This document shows positions 40,401-53,372 of a stretch of 64,000 bases of DNA, in pieces; position 1 is the first letter of the stretch; each line of letters begins with the position of its first letter. Under the pieces are notes generated by a model. It worked only from the letters and a program-made list of their open reading frames with translations. It had not been told where the DNA came from and made no database searches. Position numbers and translations under genes: made by a program. The stretch comes from Anniella stebbinsi (taxonomy: Eukaryota > Chordata > Lepidosauria > Squamata > Anniellidae), in contig JARDYH010000002.1 in NCBI GenBank assembly GCA_029215795.1, positions 202,671,810 through 202,735,809 on the forward strand, written 5' to 3'.

Positions 40401-43400
40401 CAGCAAGTGAATTACCTACAACTATATTGTGTGCTATGATATGTACCAGACATTTTTCTTTAGACACGCTACAATCAGTACATCAGGAGAACTGACACCA
40501 CAGCTGGAAGTGCTCTGCTATTACAAACCAGTTAGCAGATTGTGGCACAAAATAGATATCCAATGTGACAAGACAGAACTTTAAGATTTTATTTTTAAAA
40601 ACGGGATTTATCCACAGAAGGACATGTCTATCCATAGAGGAACACTTTGAACATCAATTATACTTTTTTTTTTAGCTATAGTGAACAACTTCTTCCTAAA
40701 GGACTATAGGAATAGTTAAGAAGTGTTGTAGTTCTATAACTAGAAAAAACTCTACTTTGATTGGGGGGGGGGGAGCACCCAGAAAGAGTATCTATATAAT
40801 GCAGAAACCGTGGGACGCCTGTTCTGTAAATGTTTGGCTTTCAAGATTTTCCACCCACAAGTGTCCTTTGCTTATAATGGAGATCAGGGCCAGTTATCAG
40901 AGGTCAACATCATCAGGCAGCTACTGAGGGCCCACTACCAACCCAAAATGGTACCTACTACCACTGAGCTTGATACACCCATCAGTGCTCTGTGATGGGA
41001 CTACCTGGTGCCCTGAGCCTTGACATGGTGTCATCCTGAAGCATCCCACAGCCATTGGCTTGGTCTTCTCACGCATTCTGGGATTCTCAAGTTCCTCTAG
41101 TCCCAAACAATGAGAGGAACACCATGGTGGAGCTAAGTTGAGTAACTATATGAATGGACCACTGGGCTGAGTCAGGATAAGACAACTCCCTGTACCCTTT
41201 TTGTTAAAACACATGTGTTAGTGTTGTGCAATAATAGCTGACAATTGTAAATGCATTCATTGAAGCTGTATACATTTCAAAGCGAAAAGTAAAGCTGTAT
41301 TATTTGTTGCAAGTTGAAAACATGATAGAATTACCTTCATGTACTGTTATTCCACAATTGTCGCACTGGATTATTTCATCAGCATCTTCACTATTATCCC
41401 CAAGACAAACACAGCAAATCATAATATGGTCCATTTTCTGGGAGCTCCAGTTTTGAGATTTCTCAAGAATCAGCGAGTCCTATCATTGAAAAGTGAAAAT
41501 GCACTCATTATATTGGAAGAGTTATCAATGACGACTTACAGTTGTCTTGTGTTCACATTTTTTAAAATGTAAATGTAAAAGCAGAATAAATAAATATATG
41601 AGGCCTTTACTTATCTAGTTCTCTAGTCTTTTACTTATCTATTTCTATTCTTATACTATATAAACAGGATGGATGTGTGAATGATGGATTTATCACTTCT
41701 ATTTTGGACTGAACACTCCAGGCCTTGCTGTTTCCTTATACTAACATCCTCTAATTGCTGCAAATCCTGCATGATATGTATCCTATGTAGCATACCCAAG
41801 TTGATGCTCAACAAATGATCCCAAATGATCTTTCAATCTGAAATATCAGTTAGCTGGCTGAGCTGGACTGAACTCCTATCGTGGTCACTTTCATTATATA
41901 TTGTGTCTGCTTCTTTGCCACTTTTTCAATATTAATATAGTACACTGGGTAGCCCTAGGCATATCACTATCTCTCAGCCCAAACGACCCTAGAGAGTTTA
42001 TGTGATGCTAAAATACCACTGTGAGTGCTTTGGAAGAAAAACAAGATAGAAATGGAATAAATAGTGCACTTCCATCAGATAATTCTTACAAAGTATTAAA
42101 GTAACCATTGACACACAAAAACGTTACAAACATCACATTGGTGAAGATTTAAGTTTTCAATTAAAATGCATATTGTTATAGCAGAAAAGTAAGCAATGAA
42201 TTGTTTTCAAATACAATGGCCAGGATCTCAAGAACTACACAATGAGATCTAGGTACCAAAGGTTTATTTTGTTGTCCCTAAACAGCAGCCCTATGCTGCA
42301 AGGCAAGTTACTTTTGGAGCTGATGGAAGTTTGAAATCCAGTTTGTAATACTGCATGGGAGTCAAGTGCTCAATGACAAGAAAAAAAAAAGGAATTCCAT
42401 GGGCTATGCAGAAGACCTTGAGGATGGCTAAAATAATTATCTGGATTCCAGCCAATGGGTTGGATTCAGATTTAATTATGCTTAAGAGTAGACCCACTGA
42501 AATCAACAGGACTTATGTTAATCACCAATAAACCATGCATGAACCAAACAATCAACATAGGATTGGATCCAGATGAACGTAACTAGGGCTATATTCAGGG
42601 TTTCCAGGTTTGGGCTGAATTTTCCTGTAACGTCCCAAAACCATTTCAGTTTCCCTAGGTTTCAGCTACTGCTCCACTTTTATTATTAACACTATTACAA
42701 AGAAATGCCAGATGCTTAGGAAAAGCCAAAGATTCCTCTGGATGACAGAACATGTAATAATTCCAGCACTAATATCTAAATATGGTTCTCAGAACAATTT
42801 AACTCCACAGCACAATCCTATACATGTCAACTCAGAAGCCCCATTATGCTCAATGGGACTTATTCCAAGGTAAGTAGTTATAGATGATAGCCTCAATTAA
42901 CTTTTTTTCTGCATGCAATAGTGTTGTCCCATCATACAACCACAAAACAAAGAAGAGGGCCATATACATCTTCTTTTGTATTAAGTAAATATAAAATGAG
43001 AGCATGGAATGTTTTCATGAGCAATATAAGTACTTTTTGACAGTATTTGAGAAGCATAAAACTAATGCCAGTGATAATGATCCTTCATATCATATGCTGT
43101 TGTGTTTAGTTTGGAGGAAACCAGGATAAGGGGGGGGGAAGGGGGAGGGAGAACCAACTAACAATACCAATTAAATACATTGATCATTCCTAATATCGAT
43201 CCAAATTTTAGCATGCTTGCACAAATGTTGCCCAAAACACACCATCCATGTACAACAGGGAGGTATCATCAGGGTAATCCCCAAGTTTGCCAGGATATGA
43301 AAAAGTGTCAGAAACCCCAGGAAAAGAGCCCAATTTTAGTTCAATGGCACAGAATGTTGACAGACTAAGAGAAAAAGTAACTGGCAAAGGAATGGATGAA

Positions 43401-46400
43401 GGAATGGAATGGATTGGCTTGACAAGGAGGAACACACATATAAAGTATAGACAGAACCATCTCATTATTTGTCATTTCCTGGTTCACACTGAGAAGCTAG
43501 TTAAAAACGTCCCCAGGACTAAACTGAGACTTGCTCATAAAACTCAATGGATGAATCCAAGATATTAATATAGTTGGGATTGAGTACAAGGGTCTCACCA
43601 CCACCAAAAATACAAAATTAAACCCTGAAATGCAATAAAATCCTGGAGTGCTTGGAACCCCGAACAAAAGTGCTCTGTACTGCAACATTTTGTTGCAGGC
43701 CCAATTTATCAATATCTTAAATCAGATCAACACAGCCATGCTATTTGTGACTGTAATTGGCAAGCAATTTCATTGTGTGATGTCAATAAGTAAGCATCAC
43801 ACAATGAAATTACTTGATTTTATTTATTTACTAATTTATATCCCACCTTTCAACATTAAAAGCTTCTAAGGTGGCTTGATATCACATGCAAGTTTAAATA
43901 CTCTAGGTTTATTACCATGTGAATGGCTGCCTTCCTAATGGGTCTTCTAAATCCACCATTCAATACAGACACACATTATAAGAATATCCCACTAGCTACT
44001 GAAAAAAATCAAAAGTGTGGGCAGAGATCTAGTCATTGCCTTTCCAACCTGCTGTGGAATAATGAAAACAAAAACATTTAGCTCTGGTGAAAGCAGCTGT
44101 TAGTTGCTAGCAAAGGGATTAGGAACTATAAAATCAGGAACTTCCATTGTCATTTTCTGGAAAGGTGGTGTAAGTAGAGAGCAAGAATTATCAATAGCAA
44201 ATCCATCCAAGTTTTTATTACCAAAAGCTTGAAACCAATGGAAACCCTGAACTCTGCAGCATTTGATGACTCCCTCTACAATTATGAAGGGGGGTAGAGT
44301 CAAAAGTGCTATTGGAGGGAAAGGTGTTCCTAAAGAAAAGAGCAAATCAGGCCAGGGTGCAGTCGCCAAGCTCTACTGCTGAGCAAGAAACTTAAGATAC
44401 AGCATGTTCAATGAAAAAAAAGTCATAAATTCTACCAGGCGAACATAAACTCCCAATTAATTGATTTAACAGAGCTTCTATTTTTAACAGAGAAAAGACT
44501 GGGGGTCCAGTAATATTGGCTCCTACTGCTAAATAAACAAACCTAAATGAACCAAGGCCTGTGTAACTTCCCCTACTCGCATGAACAGCAACAGAGGCTT
44601 TGACAAAGCATTCCTATAGGCATCTCCACTGCTTACTATCATTTCCCTGTGTCTGGGTTGCACATGGGAGCAGCTATGGAATGAACTCTGACAAATTATT
44701 TCTTGTTCACACTGCAGGGGAGGGGGTTACAGAGTCCATTGTCTCAGCTGGGAATAAAGTGGTTTCACTGAATAAAAACATGTAGGCGGGGCAATCCTTG
44801 GGATCAGGGGTTATTCTTGAAGCATGATTTGGTCCACAGGCCTCCAGCTGCCTATCCTGACAATAAAGGAATGAATCACCAACTGTTTACCTTGGGATGT
44901 TCTAGTAAGGTCACATGGAGAAACCATCCTTAGTGAATAATGAGACTAGGGTAAATAGGCATTTGACCTACCAAATATACTGAAGTGGAGATTTGACCTA
45001 TTACTCTCTGGCATACCTCAAACAAGAAACTCCCCACAAAAGTCCAAAACCTAAGGCATTAGCAGGATTTCTGGCACTCTCCTTAGCTCAAAGTGAAAAG
45101 AAACCAAAGAAGCTAAGTCTACTGTATTTCAGTAAGGAATCTATAGGATTTGCTGTAGTACCGTTGGCACTTTATATTGTTTCTACACTTGATTTATGTT
45201 ACTTACATTGACATTCGCTCAAGTTAAATTTCACTTTATAAATAAAGTAGGGAGGATGTGCCAGCAAAACATTTATAGTGCCATTATTAAGAGTCTGTAT
45301 AATCTACAACATCCTAATGTGTAGTAAAACATTCCAGAATTTAGCAATGAATCAACATTTTGTTAATTAATTGTATAGATTAATTGTCTAAAACATTTTG
45401 ATTGACTAAAAAGATGCTACCAATTAATCAACACATGCACCTTATTAGAGACATTTCCCCTCTAAATATGGGCTGCTCTGACATGTTTGTGTCATCTAAA
45501 AAGACACACAGTATCCTTTTTCTATAAAACATTTTTTCCTTGTAGGCAAATGTAAGAAGATTAAGACTGCAATCCTATACATATTTACCTGACAGTAAGC
45601 CTCACTGAACTTAATGGGACTTACTTCTGAGCTGATATAAACAGGATTGTACTGCAAAACAATTAAAAGTAATACGATTAATTGTGTGACAGCTCTAATA
45701 CATCTGACTGTTTTTAGCTTATCAGACACAAATACACTGCTTAGTGACAAAGACACTTCTCATCTAATTTCTAACTGACCTAAGCTTTCATAACATTAGT
45801 GAAATACTACATAATTCATCATAATAGCAGACACAGAAAGTATTATGAAAGTTGGTCACCAAGCATCATTTTATATGAAGATAAAAAAAAGTCACAGACT
45901 CTGAAACAATCGAGACATGTTAGTCAGCTATATTGTGACCTGGTCTGCATATAACACTTACCCATGGTTTATTTAACCTAAGAGTCATTGAACTTTGGGT
46001 TGTCATGATGTGCGAACCCAGCCATGCTAACAAATCATGGTTCATTCATCATGGACAACCCAGAAAAAGAACACATGGTTTCATGTTGGGTTCTGAACTT
46101 TGGATTGTTTAAACCAAGGGTTGTCATTGTGCGGACCCAGAACCATGAGTTGTTCAGGGGTTGCTTTGCCAGGCTACAAGGGTGTTAGGGGAGAGTGGTT
46201 AAAAAAAATCCAGCTGCTCTATATGCCAGTACTAGAGCACCACAAAGGCATTTGGAATAAAGGGGGAGCAGCCAAAGGAGGAGGGAAAAAACAACTCTGG
46301 GATTGTGAAAACAAACCATACTTTGATTGTCTGCCAGACAAGCTTTAGGTAAGGCAACAAACCATGAATTAACTATGACTTAAATAAACCATGGATTAGC

Positions 46401-49400
46401 GTTATTGTGAACTAGATCAATAAAGGGATCAGATATTCATAAAAAATAGCACACATTGTTAAGCTTTTGTTATTCAGGATAGATAAATGAATTAAAGGTT
46501 GAATAGATAGACCGATTCAATAATATCAGCAAGGCAACCTCACCACACACAAAAAGTAATTGCTACAAATGAGAATAGTTATATATTATGTTGCAAACTC
46601 TCTATCAATACTTTGACATGAAGTGCATTATAGTTAGATATTTGCCTACCACGGTATGGAGCAAGAGATGAGAAATTGGTGCCTATTTTGTCTTCCTATG
46701 TGTTTTGAAATCAGTCATTAAAAATAACATATGCAGGCCTTCAGTGTGGGAATGGACTGATATAATATTCTTTGTTATTTATGTTGTTATGTTTTCCCAT
46801 CATGCATTTCAAGGCAGAGTATATAGACTTCCCATGTGGTGTCCCATCTAGGCACTGACCCAGATCTGCTAAGTTTTAGAAAGATGGGTAGGGATTTCAT
46901 AAACATAGAACATGTCTAGTAAAGCTCCAAGGATCTTCTTGTTTTAGATCATATTGAAATGATTAAACTATCGAGGTCAAGTTTCAATTCAAGTTATTTG
47001 TTTTAACCAAAATAAATGTTCTTTTAAGTTTTAGCAATTCAAGAGTTCAGGGCTTGAATAGTAGTTTATGGGGAAGCAATACAGATTGGCTAAAGTAGCC
47101 TATTCAGCAAGAAAAGAAAGATGATCCATGATAGATGACGAAGACTGAAAATTCGGAGAACTAGTATCGCAATGCTGGCTGTTACCCTCTACAGGACTTC
47201 ACTTTCAAGATACAATATGAATTGCCATTAACAGAATAGTATTTGGAATTGCACAGAACGTTTAGCAATGTGATTCCATGCAATTTAATCTCTCAGGCCT
47301 TCTTTTTCTCATTCCTTAAAATAGAACACAGATTCAGCTTACAATCCAAAGAATTGATGTGTGCACGTGAGACCCTCATATCTAGCCAGAGATGTCTTTA
47401 AAGTTTTCTTTCCAACAGCTCCCAGTAATGTAGAGTTTTTTAAAAAAACCAGCTATCGAGTTCAGTGGCGAGAACTACTGCAGTGAAAACTTCAAAGCCA
47501 GTTTTAGCTGGACATGTATTTCTCCCCTGCATTCATGCATGTATCTAGCTTCTTCAGAATGCAGTCATAATATTCTCCCATCAACTTTGGGAGAAAACCT
47601 TTCAAGAGTCAGCCTATTAATACCTTTAAAATGTACTGTGAGACATGATTGGGAGGTTGGCCTAAAGGCAAAGAAACATGATAAAAATTATGCTGATGAA
47701 AGATCAAAGGACTCAGTTGTAATAGAATAAGCTTCTTTCACATCATGCATGATCAAGTTATAAAGCATATTAACCATGCACCATGCATGCCAGGACATTC
47801 AGCAATGAATGTGTTTTGCTGCACATCTGAATATACATTTGAAATTAAGTCCCACTAATTCCAAGTAACAGGGCCCATACATTTCAGCTTTCATCATTTG
47901 TGCATAAATGTAGCACTTTCATAAATCTATCTACCATATATCAGGATTTCCAAAGTATTAGCACCACAGCTTCCCTGATCCTGAATTCTTACACAGACAT
48001 GTCTGCAGGAAATACTGCTGACTCTGCAGTACCAGCACATCATCATTACATACTGAAAACTGACGCGGCACTTAAAGTACTGCTAAGGCATCAACCCTAA
48101 TCACATTTACAAGGGAATAAGCCCCACTGAACAAAGCAGAACTTAGTAAAGATGTATAGGACTGCACTGTTAGTAAGCTCTAAAAGGGTCAAATTTAGCT
48201 TGTTCTGAAGCTATATTTGACTCTTTTAGTGTTCCATCACTGCTAAACAAGCTAACATTTAAAATGTAACTCTTAACATTATAGAGTAGTTTACTTCAGA
48301 ATTTGGCAACAAGCCACAGATGGTGGGTTCAGAGCACCCTGAGGACTATGGCCCATGGGGGGGGTGGTATGGGCCCAGGAGGCTAAAATCCCCCCCCCCC
48401 AATTTTCCAAAGTTTTCCACCTGCGTGTTAGATAAAAGATTTGACATTTTCAAATCAGTGTTTGGTGTTTTCTAAAACACAAGCATAACGAAAGTTGTGG
48501 GGTTGATTTTGAACATTTAAGTTTTAATAAACAGCTTAATTTTAAAAGCTTCTCACTGAACTATAATAAAGGTTGCCTGCTCCTTGTTCAAAGAAACCCA
48601 ACCACTACCAATGCAACTTGAACCTTAAGTTTTTTTTAAAAGCTGGTATACTAAGAAGCTCCATGTTAGATATTCCACAAACACACTTGCTATGGAATAT
48701 AAAATGTAAGTTTCTACAACATGCCATCTTTAGTACTGAGTGTAAGGATTGTAGAACAAAAGCTCCAACATTAAGTCTCTATTTAATTTTGCTTGCGTTC
48801 ATTCACAACTTTAAAGAGTACACACTATAAACATAACCTTGGGTTTTAACATGCATAAAAAATCCATACTGTAGTTGAGCCTGATCCTGTTTAATAGCTT
48901 CTAATTAACTGAGAATATACTGCTCCCAACACTAGTAAGAGACTTACAGTATATGCATACTCAGAAATAATTCTCAAGTAACTGAGAATAGGATTGCAGC
49001 CTTAACCTACAAGACTATGTTCCCTTAGCTTTCATTAGCATTTTTATGCATTTACAGCAATACTTCTTAAATGTAATCCTGATTTATGCTCAATGTAGTG
49101 CAGGCTCTTACTAAAAGTTAATTTATTGTAAGACTTTGAAATATGGTCTAAATTCCAAGCCCAAAATTCATTGAAGCCAGTGAAAAATTGCCATTGGTCT
49201 TCAATGGGTGTTGGATTCAGACATAAAGCTAATGCAAATTTATCTTAATGAGCATTAAGCACAACTCTGCAGATCATTAATGCAATTACCATCCAGTAAC
49301 TGCCTAGCTTTAGGGAATAATTTCAAAACAATCATACTCCAGAGTATTTTCCATTTTTCATCAGAGGTATTATAGAAAGTTGTCTATTCTACCTCATTGC

Positions 49401-52400
49401 TCTTGCTTTGTGAAAGGGGCAGGCTATCATTTGTCAGCTCCTCATCATCAGCACTATTTCTGCTAAGAGCTTTTGCTTTTTTCTTCTTGGATCCAACATC
49501 ACTAGCAACACTGCTGTTATCTTCATCATCATTGCCTTCCTCTTCATTGTCATCCTCATCACTTCCACTCCCATCATCTTCATCATCCTCATTATCTCCA
49601 TCACTTCCCTCTCTCCGTAATGTGTTTTTACCCTTCTTCTTTCCAGCAGTTGGACGCCAGTCATTGTCATCTTCGCTGTCATAGTCATCTATGTCATTTA
49701 GCTCCTCCATGGATACAAAATCTAGCAGAGGGCGGTTTCTTCTCAAGTTCCACTTTTTTGGTTCATTTGTCTGCTCATCAATGCCAGCATCTGCTTCAGA
49801 AGGTTTCTCTCTCTCTTTTTCTTTTTCCTGTTTCTTTCTTGGCTTCTCTTCTCCTTCTCCATCCTCCTCCTCCTCTTCCTCCTCCTCTTCTTTTTTCTCA
49901 GTTTTAATCACCGCTTTCGCTGTTATTGGCAGCTCTTCTCCACCTGAGCTTTTAGGTTGTTCTTCCTCTGTTTTGTCTTCATCTTCTTCTGCCAGCTCTT
50001 CCTCCAAGATATTTTCTTCTGATTCACTACAGGACCCTTCTCCGCTATCCTTTGATCCATCTTCACTGCCATGTCCACTGCCTTCAGAATCTGTTGAGCA
50101 TATGAAAATTTAAAAAAGGAGTTCCAAAGCAAAATGAACCAAGAAAAAAAGAAAAAAGAATTTTAAATGGCTTGAGGCAACCAGCTTAGTCAAATTAAAT
50201 ATTCTTCCCTTAATGGCCACCTAGCATATTTTTCATCTGGCCCAATTTTTTCTTTTGTCATAACTGTTTTATTATTGTAAACCTACTGATGAAGGATGTT
50301 TTGTATTTGGCAGAATGAGAGCTCTATTTCTATTGCATTACATAATATGAACAGGAAATAACATTTTTAGATATACAGCCCACTACACAAACTGCTCTAC
50401 TGAAGCTACTACATTAAACTGAATACCTGATTTAAAGAAATTAGTAAGTAATATCATACAGAGTTGTATCCACAAAGTAGTTATTTCAGAGGTAAACAAA
50501 ATTATGTCAATGTAATGTTACCGAGGAGCCTAACATTTTGATTTTGGTGGTTAACACTTGGCTATTTTTACAATCTTGAATGGGCTTAGCAAATAAAGTT
50601 CAGTGTTTGCACCAAGGGATCTGAAATCTTTTTCCAACTTTTCCAGCATTATGGCATATTTTTTGGGACATATAATGAAAAAAACTTTTGTCAAGCATCT
50701 TAATTAAGCACGTTAAATTCTGTCATTTTAATAATATTGGTATCTGGTACTAACAGAAACATTGGCTGAATTCGGACGACACAATAAGCAACTGGGGGGA
50801 GGGGGGAAGCAATCGTCAGTTGTATTGACTATCGTGTCATCCAAATGCTGCCATAGTGAACTCAGCGCTGATCCTAATCCACACCACAGTTGATTATTTA
50901 TCACCATGTTGTGTGGGGAGTACTCCCTAGATGAACAACTGTAAAGTTGATTATTACCCTACCATTGACTATCGTGTTGTCCGAATTCAGCCATTGAGTG
51001 ACATTTCAAGTTTAAAATAACTCCCAGTGCTTCCTAAATATGAAAAACATCAGTTCAACCTATTCCTCTCATACAACCTTAACACTGTCATTTTTAATAT
51101 ATGAGTCAAGTTGTACAGTTCTTAGGATGAGCCAATCTTTATCTTAATAAAAATTAAGATGAGGAATTTATAATGTTTTCTTTAAAATGTTTAAGATCAG
51201 TTGGTATAGACATAATTCTACAGTGTACTGCAGCCTTTCTCAACCTGACACTATCCAGAAATTTCAGACTTCAACTCCCATCTGCTCCAGGCAGCATAGC
51301 CAATGTTTCAGGAACAAATTCTTCTATTCACGGTTGTATTCTACATATCATTCTGTCCACATATAAAGATTCACTGCATACCCATAAAATACAGTACTAT
51401 TACTATTGCAACTACAAACCTGAAAAGCTATTTGGTTCCTCCTAACACAATTAAAACTCATGAAAATATAAGAATGGTTCTATCAAGGTGTTAGACTTTT
51501 TTTAAAAAAAAAATCCTTGTTTCGTTCAATAGAATATGACATTACTGTGTTTAACTGTAAAACCGATACTCTATTCAAGAGTTGTATCTATTCAAGGTAC
51601 AAGAATATAAAATTTTGATAGAACAATTTTAGTATTTCCAAAAGTTTTAATTCAATTCTAGTTTATTGTTTTGTATTAAGGTGCCTTGGGAGTTCTTTTG
51701 GGTCAAAAGGAAGACTAAAACTTAGAATTGAAATAACTGCTGAAACACTTGCTGTGTGCCTTATTTGCCCTTACAAGTTTGTCCAAAACCATCAGGAGCA
51801 TATGTGAATCTTCTTAAAGTAATGTTTAAAAATGCAAATGACTAAGTTTAGTTTCAGCACCTATTTAGAGAAGTAATTCCTTAGAATTTTTGAATTCCAC
51901 ATCTTCCATTGCAAGTTAAACCAGTTCAGATATTATGAACTTTCCCCACATGACACAACTGAACAATTCTGGCATTTCATTTGTGTGAAGAGCCGAACAT
52001 GTAATCCGACACCTCCATATATATAGTCACAGTCTCCTAGAAGCAACTTTTGCTTAAAATTGTGTAGCTGCAGTCATGAATATCACTTCCAGGAGGCCTG
52101 GGGCACAAACTAACTTCACTTGAGTGTGTCCCAGGGGACTGCTGGGACATATTGTACAGAGAAAATTCTGGTCATGTCAACTGGCTCTTATGTAACAGAA
52201 AATCAAAAGAAAACCCCCAAACCAGTCAGTGGAACTTCAATGTACATGAACACCCAACAGAGCACCAGAGTGTTAGAAAAGTCAGTCAATCTAGAAAATA
52301 CTTGTTTGGAAGGCAGCATGGCATTACACTTTCACAATTCCTTATCTCACAGCAAGGACAGAGTGGTCGCTAGTTTCGTTTCATCTCCTCATGTACTTCT

Positions 52401-53326
52401 GGATTGTTAGCTGATTTAGATCTTTGTAAGCTACTGTGCTTTGGATTACAATCTATTCACTAAGCAACTATTTTGCTATCAGGCTTCCAAAAGGCCTGCT
52501 TTCCAGCTCACCTTGGGAGTGGGTGCCTACTCAGCACTATATGAGACAAGCCATCCATACCCTAAAGTGTTCAGGCTTCTGCCTATTCCAAAGCCCAGCA
52601 CTGTATTACTCTCCTGAATCGGGATGAGAATCTTCATATTGCCCTGAGCCTGGAATAGGCAGAATTCGGTCTCTCAAGCTGATTTTGCCTGCTCCAAAGC
52701 CCAGCATGGTATGAGTGCCTTCCACCCATCTCCCAAGCCCTCTAGCACATGCAGAAAAAGAGAGGAAAGGCACCTGATGTCCCTTTGGACCAAAGCAACA
52801 AGAGAGCAGCAGGGCTTCTGCATGCTAAAAAGATCAGTACACTATGAAAGATTCCTCATCCCTGTTCTGATTTCTGTGTATGCATGCAGAGGGAGAAGAG
52901 CAGTCAGTGGCAACAACTAACATCTGACTAGTAAACCAAGCCACCATTTGTGGGCCCCTGATTACCAACATCCACACTCATTTCAACCTCACCAACCCCC
53001 GATCCCAACAAGTAGCCAGATGTGATGTATCTTGCGCCTGTTCTACCAACTGGAAAGCTCTGGAGAGCGGACAAATGCAAGAAACACATTTCCCCTAATC
53101 AAAAGTCAACACTAAAATATAAAAGTCAGGGTAAAAAAATATCTTAAAGATTTTGATACCACAAATACATACAGAAATTTGTTTGAAGCGTATAATAAAT
53201 AATTCATGAATCAACCAACAAGCAATCTGTAGCTTGTTAAATGATTCACAAATATTATAGCACTTAAATAAATATCTGCATATTATCTGTGTTATCAAAA
53301 CATCCAACTATTTTTTTACTATTTAA

Positions 53327-53372
<46 letters not shown>

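Larger units (their letters stand above)
36573..41334 (-). other. PHF14 intron 4
   Basis: 4.8-kb intron. It carries two copies of a shared motif block (36,69x and 37,89x), a LINE 3'-UTR-like stretch at 37.42-37.70 kb with (TA)n at 37,379-37,402, and a possible solo LTR at 39.01-39.91 kb. The open stretch on the minus strand at 36955-37200 matches nothing I recognise. Confidence 0.9.
41480..49392 (-). other. PHF14 intron 3
   Basis: 7.9-kb intron. It contains small palindromic repeats at 42.44, 42.81, 45.57 and 48.11 kb, an L2-type tail at 43.81-43.87 kb, a terminal-inverted-repeat element at 45.94-46.42 kb and a 5S-like SINE at 46.77-46.89 kb. No further genes are seen. Confidence 0.9.

Noticed and set aside
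49397..50113. Serine-rich open frames on the plus strand
   Set aside because: They are the complement of the Glu/Asp-rich PHF14 exon 3 (GAA/GAG read backwards gives TTC/CTC and related Ser/Leu codons).
52575..52715. Near-duplicate CCAAAGCCCAGCA units about 110 bp apart
   Set aside because: Too short and diverged to call a tandem repeat or element.
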